DNA from: Phoenix dactylifera
Taxonomy: Eukaryota; Streptophyta; Magnoliopsida; Arecales; Arecaceae
NCBI RefSeq assembly: GCF_009389715.1
Contig: NC_052399.1
Span: forward strand, 17,115,646 to 17,179,645
Direction: 5' to 3'
Length of the DNA stretch: 64,000 nt
The notes below the pieces were generated by a model. The model was not told the DNA's origin, searched no databases, and saw only the letters and a list, made by a program, of their open reading frames with translations. A program made the position numbers and the translations under genes. The stretch's first letter is position 1. The number at the start of each line of letters is the position of its first letter. Positions 1 through 12,400 of this stretch are shown one piece after another.

Positions 1-159
1 GGAGTCGGCTGTTCTTCCCATGAGGATATCTCTGAAAAGCTCCAGTCGTTCAGTGGCTTATTTGGGTCTTTTAACGCTGAAGCAGTGTATGAAAAAGGAA
101 AGAAAATGAAGAAAAAGGCACCCCCTCTCGCAGTTGTAACTATTTCTGCTTTCAATTAA
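1..159 (+). CDS. 3' end of an unidentified gene (partial)
   Basis: An open frame runs from the first base of the window to a TAA at 157-159 and encodes 52 residues. The C-terminus is lysine-rich in the middle (YEKGKKMKKKAPP) and ends ISAFN. A canonical AATAAA lies about 30 bases after the stop, at 189-194, as expected for a plant 3' end. I do not recognise the family. The gene converges with the transaminase gene on the other strand, whose stop is at 450. It could be a chance open frame, but composition and the following poly(A) signal favour a real last exon continuing from the previous window. Confidence 0.45.
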   Translation, partial: GVGCSSHEDISEKLQSFSGLFGSFNAEAVYEKGKKMKKKAPPLAVVTISAFN

Positions 160-449
160 CAGTAAATCACTTGTGGGTACTTTTTTTCAATAAACTTGAA
201 CGAGTCATAAATTTGGAACCTGATTTATTATTCTGCAACTTAAGGCACTAGCTTAATAAGAGAAGGCAATGAAACTAGCATTTTCTAAATCAAATGATCT
301 GATAAAGTGAATTGTTTCAACTTACATCACAAGAATTTTGAAATCTGACAAGGTATAAGACCTAGCAAATTTATATCATGAGGCCAAAGGTTCAGGTCTG
401 ATACCATATTTTTCCACGATTAGTGAACAAGGGAAACAGCCAAGCAAGT

Positions 450-3400
450 TCAGTAAGGTACGGGTACGCGAACTTCTGGAGGACCGGACTTCATGTCCTC
501 CAGAATGAGATCAAAAAGAGCTTGAGCCACAGGACCTTCTTTGCCTGTAACAATAAAATGAAAAATCAGCATTCCAGTGATCAGAAGGTTCATATATTTG
601 TAAGAGGCTACAACTATGAAGGTTTAACCTCATTTACATAAATATTATTTAGCAATGTATGAGAGTAACAGGATATTTTCAAACCCAGGTCACCTGATAT
701 TGTACAACCAATCATGAATGGTTAATTATTCAAATAATAAGGTGTCTGCTGGATACTCATTTACACCGATGGAAAACAATTCAAATAAAACCTCACTTAC
801 ATGCCAATTTAGTGTAGTGAAGCCCAGGCAACACTATCAGAGGTGTGCATTATATATCAAAACATTTCAGCCTCTAGGCAATTACCATCTTTAAGAAACA
901 AAGACTGCTAACTGCTATAAAAATAACCCAGTTAAGGCCTGTACCAATGACTTCCTAGCCATAGTGTCAGGCTGAAAGCAGATGATCATGATTTAGAATT
1001 CACAACAGATCCCAAAACATGAATGCAACTCTTACTGATACAACATAAAATTAAAATCCATTTTATATGACATCAAATCCAATGGGATACTGGATAACAA
1101 AAATATGAGACTTTCAAAAGAAAAATTTAGTGTATTAATCCTATTTATGTTCCTCTTTTTTTTTGTGTGTGTGTGTGTGTAATCATGCTTTCAAGCATCT
1201 TCAAGTGTTTGACGAAGAACATGCATTTAATGCATATTTGTTGCCCAAACTAAATGACCAGAACAAAAGAAAGAAATTTGTTAATTATGGAGGTAAACTC
1301 AGCATACCAGCACCGATGACTTGGTCATCCCATTGCAGGACAGGCTTTACGATAACACCACTCCCAATAAGCATCATCTCATCAGCCATCTTCCCTTCCT
1401 GGACAGATACATTCCCTAGTCTGATTCCTCTAAGTCTCCCATCTGCCACAAGTTGTTCAGCAAGAACCAAAATTCGTTTTGCTGTGCACCCACTAAGAAT
1501 TTTGTCAAAGTGGGGCATCAGAAGCTCTCTATCTGATGTCACAAAAGCAACATTCATGTTAGGACCCTCAGCAACAAACCCTTCATCATCTAACCAAATT
1601 GCTGCAAATGCTCCATTCTCTTCGGCTTCCATCTTGGACAGCGCATTAGGTAAGTAGTTTACACTCTTCATTATGGAAAACTGTGGTGATTTCATTGGGA
1701 CTGATGATGTAATGACTTTAACACCCTTCCGGTCAGGTAAAGCTCGGCCTTTGATCACAATGGCATAGAGAACAGGGTTTAGACATCCGGATGGAGATAA
1801 TAAGAAATCACCAGGTCCAGGAGAGAGCCAGTATCTCAATGAACCTTGCCTGCATCTTGAGGTGCTTACAGTTTGGATAAGGATGCCTCTCATGGTTGAG
1901 CGCTCAAATGGGAGACGAATTTTGGCCATAGATGCAGACCTTAAGAAACGATCTAGATGTTGATCTAGCTCATAAAGGTATCTGAGATCATGAAAACATA
2001 CAAAGAAACTGTGTCAATATTTGGAGTGAGTATTGGCTTATTGGTGAATATGGAAGGCATGGTTGATTGACATGAATGGGATTTCTCTTCCTTAATCTTC
2101 TAAATTTTTGAATTTTTCTCATTGCCCTTCACTGTATTTAAGAAAAACAAAAGAAACCACACAAGGCAAAGTGAGTTAACAAATTACCAAAATATATAGA
2201 TATTTATAAGGTTATCTATAAAAGAGGCTCAATTTAGATAGCTCACAATAGATTCCTTTAATTAAACATGCATTCTCATATAGATATTTCTATATTTCAT
2301 GTATTGCATATCTGCAAACATCATCTAAAGAAGAAAAACTCCAAATAAAGTATGAGAAGGATACCCTTTTTTTTGACAGAATATGACAAGTCCACGCGTC
2401 CTCATAAAAAGAATGCATAGTGAAAAAATTGACAATGAAAAACAAATCAAGTGCATGAATAAATAATCTTAGTGGTCTTCTATGTGAAGGCCATGAGTCA
2501 CCTTATTTTTGTTTACCAATGGAATCTTAAGATTGTTGGGTTAGAATAATGGAAAGTTCAGGTCCATGAAGAGAAAGGCTCACCCAAGTGATCTGGAAAG
2601 ATCAAAAGTCGACGACTAATCATCAACCATACCACAGCTATCTGTTCTATTAGTTCAATAGTACTAAATGATAAGAAAATATAGCCCTATTTCCAAGCCA
2701 GAAAGTAAAGCCAAAATATTTAAGCCACTCCTTTCATCACTTTAAGAAAAGCATAGACAATATCTGCATCTTTCACATGTCCCAAAGTATCGCAAATACC
2801 TTGGTTCTTACCCATCCATTATGGCTGCAGTATCAAAAACACCATGTCCTCGATGGACCATGTGATCATCCATGTGTATCACCATAGCAGCAGGATCTGT
2901 AGTTATCCCACCAAAGATGCTAGAGTACATTGCCATGTAATTTTGCCTGCTAGTTACTTTTTCCTGGAATTCCCTTAGCTTTTCTGCAACCTTGCATTCA
3001 CAAATAAATTGAAATTTAGCAAATATGTTCTAACAGCAGATAAGTTAGCATGACACACTTACACAAATAAATTAAAATTTAGGATACTGGGCCACCAATC
3101 AATTTGTTTGGCTCCTCTCAAAATGAAAAATTAATAAAAAAAAAAGCTTAGCAGCCTATTCATCCACAGTTCGTTGTGCCAAGGCATTATTTGAGTTAAG
3201 ATAAAAGATACCACAAAAGGTAAATGCTTTTTTTTAATGTAGTAGTTCTAAAGTTCATATATGACCACAGATCTTTGTTTAACAAACATAACAAGAAGAA
3301 CCTTATGAGGCTAATTAAATTACAGCTCTGTATGGCTTCTAAATGAACGTCCTAGTGCACTACACCCATTCACTCTGCAGGAAAGAATCTATTCTCTCCT

Positions 3401-3568
3401 TTGATTCCACTGCCAAGCTATGCTCACCAACCAATCAGCTGGCTGGAGCACTTCGTTCTCTCAAAATGTGTTGTATTTTTAAGTCCTCAAGCTGAAAATA
3501 AAACAGCTATTTGAATTGCGATACATGGTCAAACAGATACAAAGTTTGAAACGACAAACAAACTCAGG

Positions 3569-3632
<64 letters not shown>

Positions 3633-5594
3633 CCTCCCTCAAAGAAATACAGTGGGAATGCCACCACCTGATTCTGAATTGTGGACCTCTCACTTGAGCA
3701 AGATCTTAAGGGAGGCTGTCAATCACTGAACCCAAGTTGTGTTGGCAACAACTCCGATACTTTGATCATGGCTGCATTCCTCACTGCCTCACCAACCAAA
3801 GAGCTCTCTGAAACATTCCCCTCGTTTCCACCACTTTGTAACTTAAAAGTATAGCTGATTATTAGAAAAATTCTCCAATATTTTGATTTTGGTATTTTTT
3901 TCCAATTCTTTTCAATCAATCAATGATACGGGTTGGAAAATAAGGTATTCTTCCTACATCATCCCTCCCATCTGCAAAGAAGTCATATTTGCAAAAAAGT
4001 TCACTTCTGTGCAGTGAATCCAGTGATCTGCCAGCACTCAACAAGTGCCTATTATGTGTATGATTATACATTATAGGATAAAAGACAGTCTATGAACCCA
4101 ATAGCTAATTTCATACATTAAGAAACAACCACAAACAGATAAAAAGTAAATAAATAGTGAAGGGAAGGTCTTAATCAACACATATTACCATGAAAGGAAC
4201 CTTATTATATCACTAGAAACAAATTATATGCAGGTGTGAATTTCAATGTTAGATCAACAAGTTGGTAACTTAGAAGGAAAGAGACGTTTTAATATAGAAT
4301 CATTAGAAAATGACAAACCAACAATAATAAAATATCATCATTAACCACCATAAACAAGCTTAGTTTTATCAAACCATTCTGTATACTCTCCAGTGGTGAT
4401 TATACTATACTAATTGTTGTGAAGTAAGGAAGGAACCAAGGATTGCAGAAGTACACCTCAGAGCCGGACAAGAGAGGAACACGAAATGTGTTGATGCCCA
4501 CACCAGCAGGATCTGCTGAAAAAACTAGCAAATTAGTCTCTCAGGTGATGTTTATATAAATTATCTATCAATAAATATAACAATTTCTCATTTCTGTGGC
4601 TCAAGAAAAAACTCAATCATGGCACTAATAATATAGGCATTAGAACCTTCTATTGCAAAAATAGATCTAAAACCCGTAATTGATTTCTAATTTGAAATGA
4701 AAAGAATCATGTAACATCTCTCCCCCTCCACTCCCCTCCCATCCCAACCAAAAATATTCATATGAATTTTACTCCATAGTACTAGAAAAGACCAATCTCT
4801 CGATTCCCCTCCTCTCTCCACAAGTTTAGGTTCATCCAAATCATGAGAGATAGAGAGAGTCCATTGCTCACACCTTCCCTCCCCCTCTTAATGACTCTAC
4901 TTGCACCCACCAAAATAGAACATGAATTATACTTCAAAGAAATACAAAAAGCCAACCTTATTTTCCCCAGATGTAAAAGAAAAAACCAAATTTTCAACTC
5001 CATTTCCTTCTCCTCCTACACACACTCTCTCTCTCTCTCTCCCCATCCACATTCAGGTCCAAACAAATCAGAACAGCAGGCATAAAGAGTGTTAGAAATA
5101 ATTTTATGAATTCAACCAAACTCCTCTTTCTTAAAATAGAATTCAACCAAAATCCCTTTATCAAAAGAAAAAAACAAATAATTAATCAATAAACAAGGGG
5201 AACATCCAGCTAATTCATAGAACTCTTAAAGGCCAACCTTCCTGCTCCTTTCCTCCTCTCGCAACCATTTAAAGTCTACCCAAATCAAAAACGATAGCCA
5301 GAAAGAGTATTAAAAAGAGACCAAAATCGAACTCTTTTAGTCAAAAACGAAACAACCGACTCAAAAAGAGAGGAAAACCCGATACCCACCACCCCAATTC
5401 GAACTCGTCACGGCCCTCGTGACTCCCCACCGCCTCGCCTCCACCCCCACCCCAAAACCCCGATACGAGCCGCCGTGAAACGCGACTCTCGCCCTTCCAG
5501 GTGATCGAATAACTCCCGGAAACCCGGCGATCCTCCCGATCGGCCAGTTTCCCGATACCGGCTCGCGCAGGGACGGTGCCGTGAGAGAAGCCAT
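450..5594 (-). CDS. D-amino-acid transaminase / aminodeoxychorismate lyase-like, chloroplastic
   Basis: Fold-type IV PLP enzyme of the Arabidopsis DAT1 (At5g57850, also called ADCL) kind. The family acts on D-amino acids and/or releases p-aminobenzoate in plastid folate synthesis. Five exons on the minus strand (5594-5390, 4515-4457, 2990-2812, 1981-1308, 544-450) join in phase to 403 residues. The first about 70 residues are Ser/Arg/Gly-rich, as in a transit peptide. Family motifs follow in order: MAMYSS, DDHMVHRGHGVFDTA, GYLYELDQHLDR, SLRYWLSPGPGDFLLSPS, the PLP-lysine region MKSVNYLPN, GFVAEGPNMNVAF, ADEMMLIGSG and the C-terminus VRVPVPY. The exon 1 donor (GTGGGT after 5390) was chosen because it alone keeps phase with exon 2, and is the least certain boundary. 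An ATG at 5860 opens an overlapping frame and could be an upstream ORF if transcription starts that far up. Family assignment is sure; which of the two activities dominates is not visible. Confidence 0.93.
3571..3640. repeat. (TC)n microsatellite with (TCCC)n end
   Basis: About 29 uninterrupted TC dinucleotides followed by three TCCC units lie in the third-to-second exon intron of the transaminase gene. On the sense (minus) strand this is a GA-rich tract. Confidence 0.97.
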
Positions 5595-5860
5595 AGCAGC
5601 GAAGAACAGAGGGTCGAAGCTATCTCGAGATTCGTCGCCCGAAGATCACAGAGAAGAGACCGAAGGCTCGGCACCGGATGCCTTCGTCTATTTAGAAAAA
5701 GAACAAAAACTCCAGCCCGTATAATAAACGTATCGGCCGGAAGGCACTGGGAATTGTTTATTCTCGGAGAAGAGCATGCGAGCCTGTACGAGAAACACGT
5801 TAAAGTTGCACCCCCACTCTCTGGCTTTGGTCCCTTCGAAAGCAAGCTCGGTAATTCCAT

Positions 5861-6560
5861 CTTATTCCACTATTCCGTTATTCCATTTGTTGGGCGAGCA
5901 AGACTAGCTGACTAGTGCCCACCAACCGCAAGTCAATATTGTATTCCTATCCTAGCTATCATGTATCAGCCTGGCTTTCGTAAAGAATGCCATGACTAAT
6001 AAATCGAGCAATTTCTCTGGTTAAGTTGTTAAAGCACGCCGAAGACATCCGATAGTTGGTGCGGGAAACCCGCTGAAATCAAATTAATTGTTGGGTTTGG
6101 TCGCTGAGAGCTTGTATGAGGAGGAATACATTGGCTTCTAAAGAGAGTGGCAAGTTGGATAGCTACAAGAGGCATCTAAGTGCAAGACACCAGCAAGGCC
6201 CGGATCAGCGTCTCTTCATGTACGTGCATGCCTCTGCATGTGTTGCATACGTGGGAGCATAGGTATGCATGCATCCAAGTGCATGCCCGTGCTAAGAAGA
6301 AGGCAGCTAACGGGAAGGCCTGCACGAGGCCCAGCATGTACGAAAGATCGTCAGGTTCGAATCCGAGACGGCTCCCAGCAGTAGAAGACTGCCAAGCAAC
6401 TGATCCATCCCATTTACTGGCATACCAGATTAGCAATCTAGCTCGCAATTTTTCCAGTTTATTTGTTATATTTTATCTATTACTTGCTTCTGCTCGATTT
6501 TGATGTGTTTACATTAGATTAAGCACAGATTGTCTTGGCTGTTAAAGGAGGAGCGATGTT
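5861..6560. other. Gene-free stretch upstream of the transaminase gene
   Basis: No supportable coding exon. It should contain the promoter of the minus-strand transaminase gene. At 6206-6290 there is a dense cluster of GCATG/CATGCA words, and at 6354-6364 a perfect RNA polymerase III box B (GGTTCGAATCC) without a convincing box A; see findings. Confidence 0.5.
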
Positions 6561-7412
6561 GCATCGACCCACTGGCAGACCTTCACTTCGACGTAGTCCT
6601 TTCTGAGTCAATTGAGGGATTCAACTCGGAGACTTGACACGGCAGGTAGGGAAGTAGCATGAGCTTATGTGGTGTATTATATCTGGCTGAATAGGAATGC
6701 GAGGATCTTCGAGGATAGAGATTTTTATTCGAGATCAGTGGTTGATAGAGCTTTTGCACATGTTGTCGAGCTGGTGAGCGTTGCAGCTGACATTTTATCT
6801 GGAGATGACAGAGGCACTTGGGGTTCCTCTTTGGCTCCTATAGCGCCTAGGTATGCCATGATACTGACAGTATTCTGTGAGCCTCCATCCTCTGGTTTTT
6901 TCAAGGTGAATTTCGACTGCAGCATATCGGAGGGCGGCAGCAGATTTGGCGTGGGTTTTGTGATCAGAGACCAGAACTCCAGACTAATTATGGCTAGAGG
7001 TCGGCGCACATTTGATGAATCTGTTCTTGTGGCGGAGTTGCACGCGGTGTGGGAGGGTCTCGTCCATGCTAGAGTGTACCTGGGTGCTCGGTGGATATTC
7101 CTAGAGGACGACTCGACAATAGTAGTCGGCTGGATCTGGTGCCGGCATGCCATGCCGAATCTACACCCACACTCCGGAACATTTGGTGCATGGTGGAGTT
7201 AGATTTATTTCGAGAGGCGAATAGTACTACAGACTGGGTCGCCTCCTATGCAGCCCACTACTCTGGATTTGTATTATGAGGTATTTCTAATCGTGTGCCG
7301 CAAGCATTAGATTGTGTTTTGTCTTGTGATTGCTCTGGGCCCTCTCACGGCCGTGTGTAGCGAGATGCCGGTTCCAAAAAAAAAGGAAAAAAAAAAGAAA
7401 AAAAGAAAGAAA
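6560..7412 (+). mobile_element. 5'-truncated LINE (L1-type), RNase H end
   Basis: The frame from about 6660 reads YIWLNRNARIF, the usual end of the plant LINE reverse-transcriptase ORF. An RNase H domain follows, with its acidic residues in order: FDCSISEGG, AELHAVWEGL and LEDDSTIVVGWI. After about 7160 the homology continues in another frame (LFREANSTTDWVASYAAHYSGF), so at least one frameshift is present and the copy is dead. The 3' end is an A-rich tail at 7376-7412. The left limit is approximate because the element is 5'-truncated and no clear target-site duplication was found. Confidence 0.8.
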
Positions 7413-9078
7413 GAAAAGAAGATGTTGGGGAGAGGAAGGATTGATGCGGAGAATTGTCAGTTCCAAAGGGACATCTCTTGTAGTGAGAAGCGACCAGCCT
7501 GCCCAAGCGAATGCTTTGAATCTCGCATGGACTTTGAAGCTCAATATATTGAGTTGTGAAGCAGGGTTCTGCAGATAACCACAAAGAATTTTTTTGTACT
7601 TGAGGAACACTTGTTTCTAGCCAGAACTATGGTCAAGCAGGAGCCATGTCTTTGAATGCATATATAGATGAGAGACATTCTTATCACAGAAATAGCTGAG
7701 TTTATTAACCTCAGCTTGATAAGAATGAATGGATTTCAGTTTGCTGAAAAGAAAACAAAAGGAATGGATTCTCGGTAACAACTAACAGGGTAAAAAAAAA
7801 AAATCAGAGATACCCTGTTAGTGGGTGGCTTGATGCAAAGTGCTTCAAACTAGCTTGATCTCATACGGTCAATCTGCATGGGAGTTGATATATGGGGTAT
7901 ACAATGAGTCCTCCTGTCAGCCAGGTGTAACTCCTTCAAGTAAGGATTCATCATGCACAGATCTAGTCAGGAAGTTAGGGATTAGACCATAAGGATCTGT
8001 TACATAACCAGAAACCAACCAGAATAGCCATTGCAAGCTAGTGACTGCTTCAATCCTAGTTCAGAAGTCCCACGGTCTAAGAGAATTGTTTGATCCGTTT
8101 TCCACACTGAGTGACCAACAGTCTTTTGAAACTTCGCAGAGCTGTGGGAACGTGAGAAATATCAAGGCAGAGATTAAAAAGATCAGGCATGATAAAGAAC
8201 AACCAAAGCAAGAAACTTGTTTGTGTGGTTGTCACCTAAAGCAAGAAATTTCTACAAAGTCTGTCAAAAAACAGAGAATTTCTACAAGAACAAGAACCAA
8301 TGAGACGAAAAAATGGAAGTTGATTTCAAGGTTATTATTCACCAAAATATAATTGCACAGGCTTGGCGATTTTATTTCATCAAGCCCCTCTCGTGTTTCT
8401 AAATCTCTTTTATACCGGTACCTCAGTCTGGGTTCCCTTTGTTCAATAGATTCTGCATTTAAATAAACTCACCAAGCTCAAAGAAAAAGATAGTAACCAG
8501 AGCAAATAAACCATTTAGCCTTCAGAAACATAGATTAAAACTCCATGCATATAAAAAAGAATATCTTCCATCTATAGTTGCCAGTAAACTCCATTTCTAA
8601 GCAGTCACTGGCATTCGCCCAAGCAAAATCTGAGATCAGGTGGTCAATCTACAATTTAAAGGGAAGCAATGGCTTCTCGAATTGTGCAGGTGGCACCCAA
8701 GTGCCAGAGCCCCTGAACCCAAAGCCCAATGCCCAAAAGGAACGGGGTGATGGGATTACTCTTAATGATCAGTACTGTTGATTTGGAGATATTATTCAGG
8801 AGTATGCAACAATGAGCTCATGCCACATTCATTTTCCCTAGCAGCAATTGCTTCTTTGAAGATGCATGTATGGGTGATCCTCGGTCCATGTCATCCATGG
8901 GGACCTTCCTTGCTTATTTAAAGGGTTGCAGAGGCAGATCTTCTTCTACCCTCTCGACCATCTGGATTGCTTATCTTGCTTGTCACATATGGTAGGCCAG
9001 AAATACCAGAGGTTTCCTATAACATGCTTCTGAATTATCTACATTTAAATCCAAGCTGTCTCACTCCCTATCTGTGTC
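7413..9078. other. Gene-free stretch between LINE and RopGEF
   Basis: Only short open frames without recognisable homology occur here; the longest, at 8041-8352, is lysine-rich with no known domain. A near-perfect hairpin lies at 7781-7822. This should be the distal 3' flank of the minus-strand RopGEF gene. I see nothing else in it. Confidence 0.5.
7781..7822. repeat. 12-bp inverted repeat (hairpin)
   Basis: ACTAACAGGGTA at 7781-7792 is exactly inverted as TACCCTGTTAGT at 7811-7822, with an 18-base A-rich spacer. It could be a DNA cruciform, a tiny MITE remnant or a foldback of no function. Confidence 0.7.
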
Positions 9079-9423
9079 CATTTTCACATCTCCTTTGCTC
9101 TGCAGAACCCCTTAATAGCGATCGTATGGGACATGGAAGTGCGCTAGATTTCTTGATGATTTCTTCAGTTATTGGCATTTTAGTTAGATTAGCTAGATTA
9201 TTTGATTTATATCAGCACATGTTATTTTGAATTTATTGTAAAAACTATTTGATTAAATTAATGTTTAAACAAATTTGAAGTATTTGTAATTGCTTTAATA
9301 TGATCAGCTGCCTTGCATGCTTGTACGGTCCGCCGTGCGGGCGTGCGGCGTCTGCCGTGCTTCGGGCTCGAGAGGTGACAATTTTCACATCTCCTTTGCT
9401 CTGCAGAACCCCTTAATGGCGAG
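9079..9423. repeat. About 40-bp direct repeat spanning the RopGEF stop codon
   Basis: The sequence from TTTTCACATCTCC through CAGAACCCCTTAAT and GGCGA (second copy about 9382-9423) contains the RopGEF stop codon and first 3' UTR bases. A nearly identical copy lies at about 9082-9123, 300 bases downstream in gene sense, differing by one base in the shared core. The spacer holds a strikingly GC- and CpG-rich patch at 9312-9374 in otherwise AT-rich DNA. Confidence 0.8.
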
Positions 9424-12400
9424 CTGTTGGACTTCTCAAGCCTCCCAAGATCTCGAGCTTCTCTCTATATGAAAATTTCTTTGCCCCAGTGTTAGGAGGC
9501 TTCTTGAGTTTTTCCATGTTCTCACGCAAACTCCCTGAATCCTTCTTTTCTGCTTCCGCATCTGGATCAAAATGCCAACCCATGAAATCTGACAGTGTCA
9601 TTGATGTGGGTGCTTCCTTCAACTTCTCTAACTCTTCCTTCGGGTCCAGTTTCTTCACCATTCCTGTTGTGTCTGAATCAGACCATGAGTGTTTTCTGTT
9701 TGAGTCCTTATGCGATGGATCTCGAGCAACAGAGTCTGCATAAAGGACATCTTCAATTTGCGACATCACGGTGAATGCTAAGCTTTCTAGAACCCTTGAG
9801 TAGCTTTCTAGAACAGCTTGTCCAAAATCCTGCAGAAAATTCAGTAGATGATTAAGAGCTTGCTTTCATTGCTTTTCAGTAGAGGGAAAGGCATGTTATT
9901 TTAGGATAATGAGGAAAGAGAAAGTTTACTCTGTTGTACTGGATTTTGCTTATGTCAAGGGCTGATTGAGGAATGCCAGGAAATCTTTGCTTGATAAGGT
10001 GTAAGATGGTTTCTGCTCTCTCTTCAAACTGCTCCCTCTTCTCTGAGCTAATAGTAGAACCCCAAGATGACTTGCCATCCTTATTGTGCATCTTCCTCTT
10101 CCAAATTATAATGGATGCTTCAATCCGGTTTTTAAGGTCAAGGACCCCGTGCTCCGTCGCCAAGTCCATTGATGCAAGAAACTCTTCTGGGTTAAACACT
10201 TCAACAGTAATGCTCTTGTAGATTGCATCTCCAAGGCTTGACCTCCCATTCTTTCATAAGGAGAAAAAAGTCCAACTCAGAAACTAGATATCATTAACAG
10301 ATAATTAGAGTGAGCATGCTTCTTTTTCTTCTAACGGTAATAAGGATCGGAAAAATTAAATAATACTATCCCATAGGCAGGTTCTTCCAGAAATCGAACA
10401 CATACTATCAGAATATCTGCTATGCAGACTGATAGTTCTCTGGTAAACTTTACTGAAAATGGTAGGGGGCCAAGCATAATGGCGAAAGATGTACTTTGAT
10501 ATCTAAATAATTTGCAAATCATCGAACATGACACAACAGAATAGTCCTTTTTATTATTTATATATGATTAAAGTGACAATTGGACTGAAATGCCAGAGTC
10601 AAAAGAACGGGCACTAGGATTGCTCATGGAAGAAGCATGACCTTTCACAAGTCATTTTAGATGTCAAAATTCCTGCACCAAAGTGTTAATTCTGGTATGT
10701 ATTATTTATGCAATTGAATCAGTGAATATTGAATCTGCATTTATAACGTGGAAACCTGCTAATGTTTGGTGAAAAATGATATCATTCTATGGTGGCATCT
10801 CGGTAGGAATTTCATGATTATTTTCATAAAAAAAAAAAGAATTTCATGATTGTGTGGCCTTGCAGCACATATTAACTGGATAATAGGAAGAAAAAAAAAA
10901 AAAATCAAATGAGTGTCTACCTTTGGAAGCGATTCAATATGCACCTCAGGGACCTCCATTTCCGTAAGAACCTGAGCATTTATAGCCATAGCTGCCTTCA
11001 GAACTTGGTTTACGGACTCTTTTTGGTATACCAACCATCTTGTGGTGACCTCAGAGAGCCCATTTGGAGGCACTTTGACAGTGGGAAGCCACCACTTGTC
11101 ATCCTTCCTCCCTGTGTTCCCCTTCTCAGACTCATCAGCATCTCGTGATACATACCAAAATTCATCCTGATCTTTGAAGTTATCAAGATAGCCCTGTATT
11201 CCCATGGAAAAGGATATGAAATTAGAACTGTATATCTTCATAAATCATAGAAGATTTCTACCTTAAATAAAAAAAGAGGGTTGGGCTATCTCACAATAAG
11301 CATTGCATCGAGCTTGCGTAAGGCAGGGATGTTAAAGTAAAGATCTCTTCGTTCTTGAGTTACCATTATCTGTACAAGTGAATGATAATCGAATTCATGC
11401 AGATTTGAGGCAGATCATTACGTGTATGCAGTGCTTAGATTTGGAAGTAGTAGTATAGTGATGACTATCTAAGGATGGAATAAGATAAGAAGGAAAAGAA
11501 AGAAAAAGTTCATCTATGACCTCCATGTGTGATCCATCTTTTGATATCTGTTTTGAAGGAACAAATTCTACAATATGATCAGTGACAGATAAAAGCCAAT
11601 CAATTTCTCTATGCCACCTTGCTTTCCTTTCAGCAGACATTGGCTCTAAACGCCTTTGCTCACCAAAAACAGAAGCTGCATTAATCAGAAAAGAAACAAC
11701 AAGAAGCTATCAAAAACAATTTTAATTTGTGTGTGTAATGTGATATGAGATATATCTAATAGTGTAGAAAGATGTTTATGTCAATATCTAAACTTAGTGA
11801 GATGAATGTTATCTCTGCAGAGTGAAGAACTGGCTTAAGGATTGTTATCAAGTCCTTAAATCCAAAAACCAGCTGAGAGTTTAGTGGATCAATCAGAAAA
11901 CTCAAGCTGATAACTAGAATTTTAGTTGAAGAGTTATTCTAATATTTTCGCTTCTTCGCGTTGGGTCTTCGCATGGGATTGTATAGCTTTGCATGTTCTT
12001 TATCATTCACTTAATGAAAATTGGTTTGGTGCTTCTTCACCTAACTGTTTTTTCAAAACTAAAAACAAAAATGAAGGAAATACAATTCCCATGACATATA
12101 TTTTACAATGGCCAATGCTAAATCAGCAATTGAATCTCATGTTGTGAACGCTAGAGCTATTACCAGTTAATGTAAATCAAAACAATATGCTCTCAATCAT
12201 TTCTAGATACAGGGGTTGCTTGAGATCAAAATAAAGATGCCTAAACATATAAATCAACTTTCAAAGGAAAAACAAAATTTATTTTCAGTCAGCACTTACA
12301 TTTGATTTCATATAACTAATTTTCTTCCAATTGCCTATATGAACTATACTAGTTGTTTTCTACCAACAAATATATACATCAAGAATGAAAAAAAAATGAC

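Noticed and set aside
5408-5860. 150-codon frame overlapping the transaminase first exon
   Set aside because: Another frame of the same GC-rich exon and 5' UTR; the in-phase transit peptide starting at 5594 is the supported start. Could be an upstream ORF only.
8041-8352. 103-codon frame
   Set aside because: No recognised domain, no splice or promoter context; treated as chance.
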